Origin: Rhodamnia argentea
Taxonomy: Eukaryota; Streptophyta; Magnoliopsida; Myrtales; Myrtaceae
Assembly: GCF_020921035.1 (NCBI RefSeq)
Contig: NC_063156.1
Coordinates: 496,001 to 560,000 of the forward strand
DNA: 64,000 nt
Direction of reading: 5' to 3'
Shown: in pieces, positions 51,801-63,374 of the stretch
How the letters are laid out: each line of letters begins with the position of its first letter
Numbering within the stretch: position 1 is the stretch's first letter
Position numbers and translations under genes: made by a program
The notes under the pieces: model-generated
What the model was told of the DNA's origin: nothing
The model's input: only the letters and a program-made list of their open reading frames with translations
Databases searched by the model: none

Positions 51801-52232
51801 TTATTGTGCTCGTGGGGCAAGTCTGTTTTTCTCCAACTCTCGATAACACAAGCTTTCTCTGTCTTCATCCAACTACCATAAATGGCCCATTTGCATCCAT
51901 TCATACCCGCAGCATCCATATTTTCGTATACACTATTCTTGCAACCAATGTTTAGCCATTTGTGATTGTATATTTTTGCACTGCTCTTTTAGATTGTGCA
52001 TAGAGGGCAATCTCGTGTTTAACTGGAACCGTATCTATTTAGTCACGGTAAGAATGATATCTAATTGATTTAGGTTTTTCTTGCTTGCATACTTCCTCTT
52101 CTCAAGCACCATCTATTCAAACTTGTCAAGCACGAGAAATCAAAGAACGAATGCAGAATCACTAGGGGCAATTGGTAGAGGGTTAACGGCAGATTTATGA
52201 CTTAAGTGAAAATTGATGATCTTTCATGAGAT
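48816..52232. other. Divergent intergenic region; no gene
   Basis: Lies between the TPX2-like gene (minus) and the aminotransferase-like gene (plus). The left end is GC-richer and should be the TPX2-like promoter/leader. The rest is AT-rich. A faint trace of GGAACCGG-type MITE sequence is seen at about 50800-50940 and T-homopolymers at 51121-51139. Open frames here lack domains. Confidence 0.5.
51370..51700. mobile_element. GC-cored foldback-type relic (tentative)
   Basis: The same layout as the elements at 32918-33450 and 34740-35115: an AT-rich arm with TTTTTTCAAATAAAT and TTTCAAAAAAGAACTCG words leads into a GGCGAGGC-rich core (about 51545-51625). The second arm is not clear, so this may be one half of an element. 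Confidence 0.35.
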
Positions 52233-52247
52233 AAAAGAATTTAACTA

Positions 52248-52438
52248 CCACCTATCTGGGTGGCGCCACCGGTTCGCGTACTATTCCTCTTGCAAAAGAT
52301 CAAGTGTTTGAATCCCACGGGCGTTGCGGGATGACTTAACCGGTGGCACGTGTGTGGTGGCTAGCACGTGTTGCCCCTAAGGTTTACCCTTCGGCTGCCG
52401 GCCATGCGGGGGTTTCCTGGGTCACAAAAAAAAAAAAA
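52248..52438 (+). mobile_element. tRNA-derived SINE with poly(A) tail
   Basis: About 190 bp flanked by a perfect 15-bp target-site duplication, AAAAGAATTTAACTA, at 52233-52247 and 52435-52449 (the right copy overlaps the tail by a few A). Box A-like TGGCGCCACCGG is at 52261-52272 and box B-like GTTTGAATCCC near 52306-52316, about 44 nt apart, as in a tRNA-type Pol III promoter. It ends in an A-tract (52425-52438). The perfect duplication suggests a fairly recent insertion. Confidence 0.85.
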
Positions 52439-52841
52439 GAATTTAACTAAAATTGAAATTTGACCTAAAATTGAGATTTTGTTATGAGAAAAAAAAAAGT
52501 ATAGGCTAGAATTGATATTAGATCCAAAGTTGGAGCGCATACAAAGTTAGCGGTGTTTGATGGGATTAAAAAAATAAAATGGTGATAAGAGTTTTGGAGG
52601 TTTTTTAAGGGTATATTTGGTGGATTATATTTGGTTGTATTAACCGAAAAGATATTTAGTTTTATTAAAGTAGCAAAAACATTATTTCAGCTCCACAGGC
52701 CGACCAAGAAAGGGATCACAATCCGACCCAGCAAGGGATCACAAACGCAAAGCCACGCGATTCGATCTCTCTGGTCCACCGTTCTTCTTCGTCTCCTTCT
52801 TCTACTTCTGAAATCTTCCCGAGCAATCGCCGAACACGAAC

Positions 52842-54904
52842 ATGAGACTGGTAGTCCCATTGCAAGGTATAGTCCAAGGTCGAGGAGGCTTGATCATAGG
52901 CTCTCTCATCCCCTGCGCTCTCATCTACTTCCTCCGGCTCCATCTCAAGCGCCACCGCTCGCCCTCCGACCGTGCCGATCTCCCCCGCTCCGGTTCGCGC
53001 CCTTATCGCTCCACACGCGGATCCCTGGCCCCCGCGCGGGTTTCCAGTAGAGCCGAATCGATTGCGAGGCCGGATAAATCGCCGTACTATGTGGGATTAG
53101 ATAGAGTTTCGCGCGATCCTTTTGACGAAGTTGATAACCCGGTCGGGATTATCCAGCTAGGATTGGCCGAGAACAGGGTACTGTTCCTCTGTATCAGTAG
53201 CTGAATGTGGTCGTGTTGTGATTCATTTGCAATTGATTGGCGTGTGACAGTGCCGATGTGTTCCGACTGTCGTGTGGAATATTTCCACCCATGTGATTTC
53301 CGTTTGCATTTTCTTTTGATCATGATTATTTCTTGCTAAGTAATTGTGAGAGTGTGTAATTAATTGTTATTCTACTTGCTTGGTGTAGTTGTGCTTGGAT
53401 TTGATCGAGGAATGGCTGTGTGAGAATCTGAATGGTGCAATGATTGGACATGGAGGTGACAAGGATCATTTGGGCATTGGTGGGATCGTGGAATACCAGC
53501 CTCTTGATGGCCTGATGGAATTGAAAGGGGTATTCTTCTCTCCTAACAGAAGTGAAATAGTCTTTTAGCTAATAGCTATGGTTTATAACGGCAAGGAAAA
53601 GTATCCACCCATCTAATCTTGGTAGTTATTACCAAATGATCATTGTCTTCATCAGTAATTGGTTTGAGAGCTGGAAACAAGGCTGCCACATAAACTTCTT
53701 GCTTTGATTGGACAATATTTGTGTGTGGATACCACTTGATGAATGTGGTGGTCATTGTTGCAATTCTTTGTTCTGTGGAGAATGCAGGCAATGGCGAGCT
53801 TCATGACGCAGGTTCTGGGACGAGGTATCTCATTTGATCCATCACGAATTGTACTAACAGCTGGTGCAACTCCCGCTGTAGAGATTTTGTGCTTTTGCTT
53901 GGCTGATCCTGGAAATGCATTTATTGTTCCCGCACCCTATTATCCCGGGTATTTCTACCTTTCACAAATTGCTTCCCTTTTTATGTGTCTTTTTCTTTAA
54001 AATGTGTTACTATTGACACATGTTTTTATTGCACAAACCTATGCTGCATCCAATCTGCAGTTTCGACAGGGATATGACCTGGCGAACTGGAGTTGAGCTG
54101 ATTCCAGCTCATTGTCGCAGCGCCGACAATTTCATTCCAAGCATCAGTGCTCTTGATCAAGCTTTCAATCAAGCCAGAAAAAGGGGGAAGAGAGTTCGGG
54201 GAATCCTTATCTCTAACCCATCAAACCCCATGGGCAAGTTGCTGCCACGGGAAACGATCCATAATCTTTTGCACTTTGCCCAAGAAAAGAATATCCACAT
54301 AATATCTGATGAGATATTTGCTGGTTCCATTCACGGGAATGAGGAATTCGTGAGCTTGGCGGAGATTTTGGATGCAGGAGAATTTGACAAGAACAGGGTT
54401 CATATAGTATATGGTCTGTCAAAGGATCTCTCTCTAGCAGGCTTTAGAGTTGGGGTTATATATTCATATAATGACGATGTTTTGGCTGCTGCCAAAAAAT
54501 TAACCAGATTTTCTTCTGTCTCTGCACCCACTCAGAGGTTACTAATTTCTTTGCTTTCAGACACGAGCTTTATTGAAAGATATCTAGAAACAAATAGAAA
54601 GAGGATAAGGGAGATGTATGATTTATTTGTGGGTGGCATAAAAGAACTAGGAGTCAAGTACGTGGAGAGCAGTGGTGGTTTGTATTGTTGGGTGGATATG
54701 AGCGGACTCATTCGCTCTTACAGTGAGAAGGGGGAGCTTGAGTTGTGGGACAAGCTTCTGAATGTTGCAAAGGTCAATGCAACACCTGGTTCGGCATGCC
54801 ATTCCATAGAACCAGGCTGGTTTCGTTGTTGTTTTTCTACATTATCCAAAGACAACATTCCTACTGTAATAGCAAGGATACGTAAAGTTGCTGAAATGCG
54901 CTAA
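52842..54904 (+). CDS. ACS12: ACS10/ACS12-type probable aminotransferase (ACC synthase-like), 4 exons
   Basis: Class I/II PLP enzyme of the ACC-synthase family. The Arabidopsis members ACS10 and ACS12 lack ACC synthase activity and act as aminotransferases, so this should not be assumed to make ethylene precursor. Exons: 52842-53177, 53389-53529, 53788-53948 and 54061-54904, giving 493 codons. The N-terminal extension [31 protein letters not shown] has a hydrophobic stretch (about 14-31), as in ACS12. The core follows: [68 protein letters not shown] and [19 protein letters not shown] with the PLP lysine at about residue 334, then [22 protein letters not shown]12 rather than ACS10 is suggested by the neighbours (DUF688, CPSF160, NEET). 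Confidence 0.9.
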
Positions 54905-55086
54905 CCTTCAAGGGGTCAGCTGTACATATTGTTTCTCGTAAATATGTTGTGATCATTGCAAAGGTCAAGGGGAGTTAAAGAAGACATGCACTGCTATTTA
55001 GAGATTGAATGAGATTTTGTTTAGCTTTCAGGATAGCTGTCCAAATAGAAATTGACTGACGATTGGTATAGAATTTGTTTTCATCT

Positions 55087-56260
55087 TTATGACCTCGGCT
55101 TCAATCTTAGCTGACACCTGCAACTCAAACCTTTGAGCATTTTGCTGCCTGATCCAAAGATGCCGCATCCAAAAGCACTCTGTCTTGCAAATTCCTGCAA
55201 TAGCATGACAGATATGTAATTCTCATTAGTTTTCTTGGGAAGATTTTCAGAAACATCTTCACTCTCAGTCCTTTTAGTGTCAACAAGAAAGCCCCATCAG
55301 TTGTACTTCCCACAATGTTCTTCTTAGGGATTCTTTGTGTTGCACAATAGTTGAATAAATCTCTACTTTCATGTTTGTGCAATAATAAAAGAAAGATGCC
55401 TTTTGAGTTACCATTGACAGGTTTTGTTTTCTTATGTGCGCTGATTTCCTCCTGCAACTCATTCTCTGGCTCATCAGCATTAACTCTCCAAGAGTTCTGG
55501 GTCGTCTTACCATGAGGAGGCTGCTTTTACTTTCTCTGTCAACAGTTGCACCATTTTGCTCTGATGCACTAGAAAGCTGTCTCTCGGAGGGGACAACTTT
55601 TTCTAAGAAACCAGAGTTCGGCGGAAGTGGTGGAAAGAGGCATTCCAAGAAGGAAGCACCCACAAGGCTTGAAGTTCCGGACAGAGAACTGCTCGTGCTG
55701 CTTTTGTAGTCTGAAGCTGGTGATGAAAGAAAGGATGGAATCTCTGGACCAGCATTGTCCCTCAAAGAGATCATTTGCACAGGAGTGTCTGGAGAAATCG
55801 TTGCAGATGACAAAAAGCAATTTGCCAGAACAGAGGGTGGGGAACTGAACGAATTATCATCCGTCTCAGTGAGAAATGGTTCGACATCCAATTCATATGT
55901 TTCGTCATTCGAGCCACCATTGCCATCATCGTCGCTAAATTCTCTGTAGGAACCAGCAGCTTCCAGGCAATGGGAGGGTGGTAGAGGCAATGATGCGCCA
56001 ATGAGGTCTGTGTTTGTGGTCAGTGTTTTGGATTCTGTTGGTGGCTGTGAGATAGAGGTTTGTGGTTTTCCCCGTTTCTCCTCCCATGTGAAGGGAATTG
56101 AAGCAACTAGCTTGGCTGGTGGTGGAACTGGCCTAGACGAAGAAGCTTTGTCCTTCCAGTCCTTTTTGGGCATTCCGGGCCTCTCTTCCCAAAGAAACGG
56201 TACTGAAGGCGGTTGCTTGACATGCTTCTTTTTGGGATCTTCCCCCTCTTTTTCAGCCAT
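55087..56260 (-). CDS. DUF688 family protein, 2 exons
   Basis: Plant-specific family of unknown function, often described as hydroxyproline-rich glycoprotein-like. Exon 1 is 55412-56260 and exon 2 is 55087-55194; they join in frame (..NLSM/EFARQS..) to 318 codons. Two family signatures are clear near the N-terminus: VPFLWEERPGMPKKDW and IPFTWEEKRGKP. An acidic, Ser/Pro-rich low-complexity middle follows (DDDGNGGSNDE, SSPPSVLANCFLSS), then RRPRTLGELMLMSQRMSCRRK and a short C-terminal exon with FGCGIFGSGSKMLKG. The start is the ATG of MAEKEGEDPKKKHVKQPP; the in-frame sequence upstream has no ATG. It is tail-to-tail with the ACS12-like gene, with 182 bp between stop codons. No signal peptide or transmembrane segment is visible. 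Confidence 0.85.
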
Positions 56261-59200
56261 ATTAGGTGGAGAAGAAGTGGCAGATGGATCATGTACAATC
56301 ACATCTGCAGTTACTGGTTATATATGTGCATGGGAGTTCTATGTCCTGCCTGAACCTGAACCGTTCCAAAGGTAGATGCTACTGGGTGGATTGGGGTCGA
56401 CCGACTTTATGTTCTACCTGCACCATTTCCTGCTATAAGAGATTAGGATTACCTGCTCTCTGACCCATGTGCGTGTGATTCTCAAGAATTTTAAATAATA
56501 AATGGACGTATTGGTGAGTTTTTGCAACTTGACGCCGATCCCATGCGGGTTCTAGGAAAAGTCGTTTTTGTGCTTTCCTGATTTGTCCATCACCTTGCTT
56601 TGATCGTTTCTCGAATTTTTTGTCAGATTCAGACAATGCCTTCGTCAAAGTTGTCTTACTGTAGCTCATCAATTCCTGTAAATTACTAGTTATCTCTTTT
56701 CTTCGGCTTGGCATGTGGGCCGACACGGCACGTAAAGTTGCCGGGCCTTCACGGGCCCTGCCTGGGCCTGTGGCCATCGCTAATAAGCACTGCGCACAAG
56801 TTATTTTTACTTTTTTAGCGTAATTACACGGTACTAGACTTGATGCTTGCTATGCTTGCCATTTACATCGAATTGCGCCAATGATGCTCGTGAAATTTTC
56901 AAATCCTCGTCAAAAGACATAGTTGTGCCCGTGTTACGTATTTTTGTTGGCCCATAGATTGACTATATTTAGATGGTAAAGAGTGGTGTTTAATGATGGT
57001 TTGCAACGTTAAGTGCTAAATGGCGAAAATACTCCGTGAATTTACTTAAGATCAGTATTTCATGACTTGATTTTTAGGTAATTCTGATTGAGAGACCAAA
57101 AGAGAAATTTCTCCCTTAAAGATTAGTAAATATATGGATGGATACTAGTTTAATTTGAGAAGTTACTAATTAGGTTTGAGTGCTATTAATTTCTGGGGGG
57201 TAAAATTTACTTAGCCTCTTTTGAAATTGCTAATCAAATTAGCTTAGCAGTAGATCAAAAGACAACCATTAGCTTCTTACTTCCAAAAGTAGGGAATCTT
57301 CTTTTTGTTGCGTTTGGTCACCAGGAGTAAAGATCAGGTAGGATAGAATAGAAATGAAGAAGAGAAATCCCTCCAGATTCCTTATATTTGATCTTTTATT
57401 CGAAAAAAAAAAACCAATTCAATAGCTAAAAGAGATATAATCTATTGACTCTTTGGAAGACCTATGATAACATAGGATGATAAGTCCAATCTGAAATTCA
57501 ATCATCAAAACAGAGCATGTTTCTCAAACTGCCTCAGGGGATGGGATTATATAGGCATAACTCTGAACAACCCGGCAAAGCATAGAAAATTTTACTTTTA
57601 TTTTCCAAGACAGAGACCTATTATCCATAGACAAACCACACACACTAACATCTTGACTCAAATTGACTCTAGGAACAAAGTAGATTGATTGAAACTCAAA
57701 AATCACGTAGAAATGATTTTTTTTTTATTAAGTAGGAATGATTGCTCTTCGGATTTCCTTCTCAGCATCGTGTATGTGGTTTAATTGCATAAAACTTGAT
57801 TGATTTGAAACAAGACAAATACGGTTCTTCAATCATATAGGACTAAAATGACACTAAAGTTTTGCCAATAGACATGCGCATGCCTCCAAGTGATTAAGCA
57901 GACTTAATCCACGCATCGAAAGACAAAATATTCATGAAGAACGGAAGAAAGAATATATAAGGAAAAATAAAGTAGTAATCCTACATATTCCATCAATTGA
58001 AAACCACCGGGATGAATTATGACTTGTGGCAATCCAGTTTAGATGGACATCACCTTTCTTGTTGACTAATTTCAAACTGATATGTATATGCATTTTTGAC
58101 ACTTAACTCAAATCACTTGGGATAAGTTATCATTTACAACTAGCTCCAGATTTCAATTTACATGGAAGACAAAATTAATCCAGAGTTCCTGATTCAGATC
58201 TTTGGCAACACTCACCCCTGCTTTTGACTTTTACAAGGCATCTCATGATAGCCTCCAGCTTTTTCATATGCGAAAAGATTTAAGAATATCACCTCAAATT
58301 TACAGAGTGCCTTCTATAGCTCTCTTAAAACATAAGAAACTTGATAGAGTAGAGTCATCTCAATCAAGTATTTCGAATTTATTTCATTGGCATTTTCAAC
58401 TTTTCTCAAGGAAAAATATAATCCTCTGTGATGGCATCACCCCAGTCCAAAAATGCTAAGTTGACAAACATCTCTACGTCCGATGCTGGCAGATATTCTA
58501 AACTTTGCAGCGAGGATAAAGAAAAGAAAATGCTTTCCTGACAGTCTTGTTAGAGACGATACAATTTCAGTCGTAAATCCACACACCATCGCTGCGTGTT
58601 TTGCATAAAGCGCTCATTGATTGATAGATCGTGTAGTAAAAAAAAACTGATAGTACCATTAGATTGTCAAACTAGAAGCTTTCTAAAGAAAATATCGAGA
58701 AATGAAGTTACTCTCTCCGTCTCCCCCTCCTTTACTCTCTTAATATCTTAATTTGTGTCATAGGGTGTTTAGCATTTCCATTAAATCTTCAAACGTCACC
58801 ACTCTAGGGGAAGAAACTGATTCAGTCTTATCATTGATCTCTGTTGCCCTCGAGATCTTCTCGCATTTTTACGGTGCCTTCCTACTATCACCTTCCCAGG
58901 GAACTTCACAAACTTTTATACTTAGATGACCATACTTTCCTCAAAACTGCAAAAGAGAAACTCATACATATATAGGGAGCACATTTTGTAAGTACCCTCG
59001 CTCACAAGCAACTCAGAATGAAAGTCAATGCAATCGGCTTGTGTAAATACAAACAAGAGGAAGGAACATAGTCTGCCAGTATTAATAAGTAGAGCAACAA
59101 GAAAAGAAACTTTAGGATCTGAATCTTGGTGGTGAGCTCCCATGATGGGCATAATTTCTTCCCAAAACTTTAGGATTTAACGAGTCCGTAACAGATTTTG

Positions 59201-60010
59201 AATGATGTTAATTTCCTACCCAAAGAAAAGAACTAGAATGCCTTTGGTGATTAGTCCTCTGAATGACTTTTACACAATGCCAAAGAAACGTACAGGGACA
59301 TTTCTTAAGGGCGTGCTGCCCAGTGGGTTTGTTCGTGGGACTAGAGAATTCTACATCCGATCGAGTCGTTTTCTCCGTGAAGAGATGAGTATTTAAGCCG
59401 TGAGGTAATTGTCGTGATCTATTTAGAGAGGGCAATTACGCAAGGTTAAAACACTATGGGTATTGAGTGTAATATAGGGTTGGGAAACACTCAAGCTTTA
59501 TAAGCGATTGTAACTTTGCAAATCTCCAATTGATTAGCAAAATATTTATTGCTGGCTCTCCCTTTGATGTAGGTATCGTGTTTTTTATAAAAGTTTGTAG
59601 GTGCCTATAAGTTGCAGATACTATAGAAACGAATAGAGAACGAAATTTAAAGAGACATGACGTTGGGCCATAGGCGGATAGGGCTTTGATATGACTGCCT
59701 CCGGAAGCTTGTCTTCTTCAGTGGAAGAGATCCGTGCTCCGGCTGTGGAATCGCTACGGGGAAATGGTGGATAGCACCGGAGGACTAATTTTTGGGAATA
59801 TAATTTGCTGTTAGGCAAGCGTTCCATTTCTATTCCACGCTAGGGGAAGCTCTTGCTCCCACCATAGCGTGGATGGCCAAACTTATACAAGGTTAATGGC
59901 GAGCTTAGCTAAGAAGAATCGATCCAAACGCTATCTTCACGAATGATGCCGAGGACGTCAAGATTGCCCTCCCTCCCTTTTTTTTTTTTAATCAAAAGAC
60001 TGCCCTTGTT
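56261..60010. other. Long intergenic region; no supported gene
   Basis: The left end should be the DUF688 promoter. The rest is AT-rich with scattered open frames, none with a recognisable domain (for example 56433-56777 minus and 58202-58459 plus). Confidence 0.45.
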
Positions 60011-60014
60011 ATAG

Positions 60015-60735
60015 ATGGAAAAAATGTCAAAAAAAGCCACAATCTATTACACTTTTATCAATTCAATTCTAAACTTTGTATTTGGGCCAATTCAGTCCTA
60101 AGCCTTTCGCATTTGTGTCAACTCGGTTCATCCGGCCAATTTTGAGTGATCGACACTAACACGTCAATTTTTAATAATATATTAATATTTTTAAAAAATA
60201 CTTTATTCTTTTCTTTTTGGTTTTTCTTTTTCTCTGGCCGGTCATCAATCGGACGAGCATCCCGTGATCGGTGTCGCCATCGCTGCGCGAGGTTGGCCTT
60301 GCCCAACCATCGCATCACGCCCAACCATGGCGATGATCGAGACTCACCATGGGACGGCTTGCCCTTGCCAAATCACCATGGCAACGATTGAGACTCGCCA
60401 TGGGGTGGCTTGCCCTTGCCAAATCCAGGCGAGGCGGACCCCGCAGAATGTCGGCGCTCCAATCAATCACCTAATCGGTGAGTAGCTAGAGGAAGAAGAC
60501 GAACAAAGAAAAAAAGGAAATAATAATAAAAAATTGTCCAGACAGCAAAGGTCGGGTCCACATTAGAGATTTCGGGTTAACTTTGCTGCATAGACTGAAT
60601 TGACATAAATGCAAAAGATTTAAGATTGACTTGGCACAAAAAAGTTTAGGACTAAATTGATAAAATTAAAAGATTCATGATTGAATTAGTAAAAGCGCAG
60701 TAAATTTATAACTTTTTCGACAATTTTCTATGTTA
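60015..60735. mobile_element. Inverted-repeat (MULE/foldback-like) element with GC-rich core
   Basis: The left arm reads GGAAAAAATGTCAAAAAAAG, then repeated phrases (TATCAATTCAATTCTAAAC, GCCAATTCAGTCCTAAGCC, TGTCAACTCGG). The reverse complement of the right arm has GAAAATTGTCGAAAAAGTT, then TATCAATTTAGTCCTAAAC, GCCAAGTCAATCTTAAAT and TGTCAATTCAG in the same order. The GC-rich core (about 60230-60470) includes a 51-bp tandem pair. No transposase and no clear target duplication. Confidence 0.7.
60325..60426. repeat. 51-bp tandem repeat, two copies
   Basis: Two adjacent copies (60325-60375, 60376-60426), each beginning CCATGGC and ending GGCTTGCCCTTGCCAAATC. They lie in the core of the inverted-repeat element. 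Confidence 0.85.
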
Positions 60736-61324
60736 TCGACCTACAAGGAACCGCAAAAATAAGTGAGCATTTAAGCTAGTGATTTGACACATCAATTCTA
60801 TAGACGAATCTGCTGTCTTTGTATTTCTGTCATGTTTCAAGGGAAAGTATGCAAAAATTTTCAAAATATTTATCGATGAAGTACTTTTTACATTAATTGA
60901 TATTTTAAATATACATGGCGAGTAACCAAATTATATCGTTTAGCATTTCCGTTATCGAGGCCTTTTCCATTTTCAATTTTATTTATATTGATTCTTTTTC
61001 TTGAATCATGAGTTTTATTGAAGTGGTTATATTACCCAAAGTATTTGATTGTTTAACGTTATTCATATTTAGTTGTTTTATTATTATAATTTTAGCTAGT
61101 TTATTTTTTCCCATTTGCTGTACTTTAAATTTTTACAACAATTAAGGATTAAAAAAGATTACTTTTACCCTTAAAATCATATGTATTACACTAAGAGAGG
61201 ATTAATGACTGTAGCACAATGAAAATTTAACGTATTATGTAGTTGTTGAAAGTACGGGGGCAACTGAACAAAAAAACAAAAGAAAGTTTGGGGGCAAGTG
61301 CACATTACTTTAGAATTAAGTATA
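60736..61324. other. AT-rich spacer between two elements
   Basis: About 590 bp of AT-rich sequence with no gene or repeat that I can identify. Confidence 0.5.
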
Positions 61325-62735
61325 AGTGCAGTGGAGGTCTTAAAATTTGTTGTCAAAATGCAATTGAATGCTAAAACTTATAAAAAAATGTAATCAAGTT
61401 CTAAATTTTATCAAATTAATGCAATCAAGTCATTCCGTTAATTTTATCTATTTTTTTTTAACTTTATTCATTTTAACTAACAAAAAACGTGACTTTTTTA
61501 TATATAATTTTCTCTCTTCTATGTGATGCCCGTTAAGGTTAATTAAAGCACTAAAGCAATCTCGTTTTGATCCGAATCCTAATTCGTACACCAAATCCTA
61601 ATTAAATCAGGTTAAAAAATCTAAAAGTTATTAAAACATATAAACTAAAAAAAGACAAGAGAGAGAGAGAGAGAGAGAGAGAAAAAAAACCACCGGCGGA
61701 GGAGGGCCTTCGTGGACGCCACCCACTAGCCGGGAGGAAGGGCCGACCACAACTAGGGGTGAACGGTTTCGGGTTCCTTACGGGTTCTATCCGGAACCCG
61801 GAACCTACCCGTCGGAACAGGTTCCTCATTTTTTGGAACATAGAACCTACCCGTCATATCTTGGAACCTGGAACCTACCCCGTCACAGGTTCTAGGGTCG
61901 GTTCCAGTGGTACCGAAAACCTATCAATTTCTTTTATTTTTTCATTTTTAGTTAAGTAAAATGAGAATGAACGCTACAACATATAAGAGAAAGTAGAGGT
62001 GAGTGATTTTAGACTCTATACAAGTTACATTTAGAATCTAAAACCATTGGAACACGTTTATCATTTTTTGGAACCCGAAACCTAAAAATTCATTTGGCTC
62101 CAAATTATACACTCATTATCGGATGCCATAGAACATTGTATGATCGTATAAAAACATATACCAAGAAAAATATAAAAATTTATTTGGGAATCTAGGGTCC
62201 AGATTCCGGGTCCAGGTTCTAGGTAGTGGAACCTGGAACTTACCCGTTAGAACAGGTTCCTCAATTTTTGGAACCTGGAACCTACCCCGCATATCTTGAA
62301 ACCTGGAACAGGACCGGATCCTACGGGTTCCAATTCCAAGTTCTCGGTTCTACCTTGGAACTATGCTCACCCCTAGCCACAACCTTCCCCCATGTATTTT
62401 TTTTTTCTTTTAAAAAATTTTAAGATTTTTATCTAATTTAACAGAAATTTAGGTAAAAAAGTTTAGATTTTCATCAAAGCAACGTGGCTTTGATACTTTA
62501 ATTAACCTCTGACAAAAAAAAACTTTGATTAACCTTAACGCATGTAAGAGAGAGAAAATAAAAAAAATAATGTCAATATTTTTTGTTAATTAAATCGATG
62601 GAGATAACGAAATGATTTAATTGTGCTAATTTAACAAATTCTAGGATTTAAATGTAGTTTTGAAAAAATTTAAAACATATTTTACATAAGTTTTAGGATT
62701 TTTGTTGCAATTATTTTCTTAAAATTACGGGGTAT
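61325..62735. mobile_element. Large inverted-repeat element, interrupted by a hAT MITE
   Basis: The left arm (about 61325-61560) and the reverse complement of the right arm (about 62430-62735) share the ordered words CTAAAACTTAT, CAATCAAGTCATTCCGTTA (right: CAATTAAATCATTTCGTTA), AACAAAAAA, TTTTCTCTCTT and GTTAAGGTTAAT. A short GA microsatellite (61659-61681) and a GC-rich core (about 61690-61750) lie in the centre. The core is split by the hAT-like MITE at 61754-62375. Borders are approximate. Confidence 0.65.
61754..62375. mobile_element. hAT-like MITE, nested copy
   Basis: 622-bp element with inverted tips TAGGGGTGA at the left and TCACCCCTA at the right. Flanked by 8-bp duplications ACCACAAC (61746-61753) and GCCACAAC (62376-62383), one mismatch. 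The body is made of GGAACCTGGAACCTACCC-type repeats, the same style as the MITEs at 29274 and 32327. No coding capacity. Confidence 0.8.
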
Positions 62736-63061
62736 AATGTCGGCCTTTTATTCTGCCGATAAATACGTATTTTCGGCGAAATGGGTTGTTCTTCTCCTAA
62801 GTCGAGCTTCGGGCGAAGCGGTCCCTTCCCTGCCATCACACTCCCGCCAAAGGGTTTAAGCAGAAGACAGAAACCCTAGGATCTTCCTGCACTCTCTGCC
62901 TTTCAGAAATTTAATCGCTGCCAAGTTCATCCTCGATTCCGCCATTTTCATTGCGCCATTCGCGCGGAAAGCTTCTGTCCTCCTCTCATTTTCCCTCTCT
63001 CTTTCTACTCCCCCCGTCCCGCCGAGACGCTCGCTCGCCGTAACCCTCGCATCCATAAGAA
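62736..63061 (+). promoter_or_regulatory. CPSF160 promoter and 5' leader
   Basis: The 300 bp before the CPSF160 start; the last part is CT-rich and GC-rich, as expected for a plant leader. No specific site is claimed. Confidence 0.4.
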
Positions 63062-63374
63062 ATGAGCTTCGCGGCCTACAAGATGATGCACTGGCCCACC
63101 GGCATCGACAACTGTGCTTCTGGGTTCATCACCCATAGCCCTTCGAACTTCACTCCCCGGATTCCGCCGTTGCAGAACGACGATCTTGAGCCGGACTATC
63201 CGCCGCGGCGTGAGATCGGACCTGTCCCAAATCTCATTGTCGCCGCCGCGAATGTTCTTGAAGTGTACGTAGTGAGAGTGCAAGAAGATGGCGATAAAGA
63301 TTCCGGCGAGGCAAAGCGCGGTGGAGCCATGGATGGTGTTTCTGGTGTTTCGCTCGAACTCGTTTGCCATTACA
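63062..63374 (+). CDS. CPSF160: CPSF160 (cleavage and polyadenylation specificity factor 160 kDa), first exon, partial
   Basis: N-terminus of the large scaffold subunit of the mRNA 3'-end processing complex (yeast Cft1, human CPSF1; Arabidopsis At5g51660). The exon reads MSFAAYKMMHWPTGIDNCASGFITH, then PNLIVAAANVLEVYVVRVQEDG, then GGAMDGVSGVSLELVCHYR, the first blade of the beta-propeller region. It ends at CAG/GTTCTT after 313 nt, 104 codons plus one base. The expected next exon (LHGNVESIAVL-type) was not found before 64000, so the rest lies beyond the window. The start ATG matches the family's conserved MSFAAYKMMHWPTG. Confidence 0.93.

Noticed and set aside
54213-54422. Minus-strand frames inside the ACS12-like gene
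   Set aside because: Antisense shadows of a well-supported exon.
56433-56777. 114-residue minus-strand frame upstream of the DUF688 gene
   Set aside because: No recognised domain. It may cover the DUF688 promoter; I cannot support it as a gene.
58202-58459. 85-residue plus-strand frame in the 56-60 kb gap
   Set aside because: Isolated, starting without ATG in the given frame, no domain, AT-rich surroundings.
59400-59640. Sequence reminiscent of the end of a copia-type LTR
   Set aside because: Only a loose phrase-level resemblance. No matching second end, target duplication or internal region was seen.
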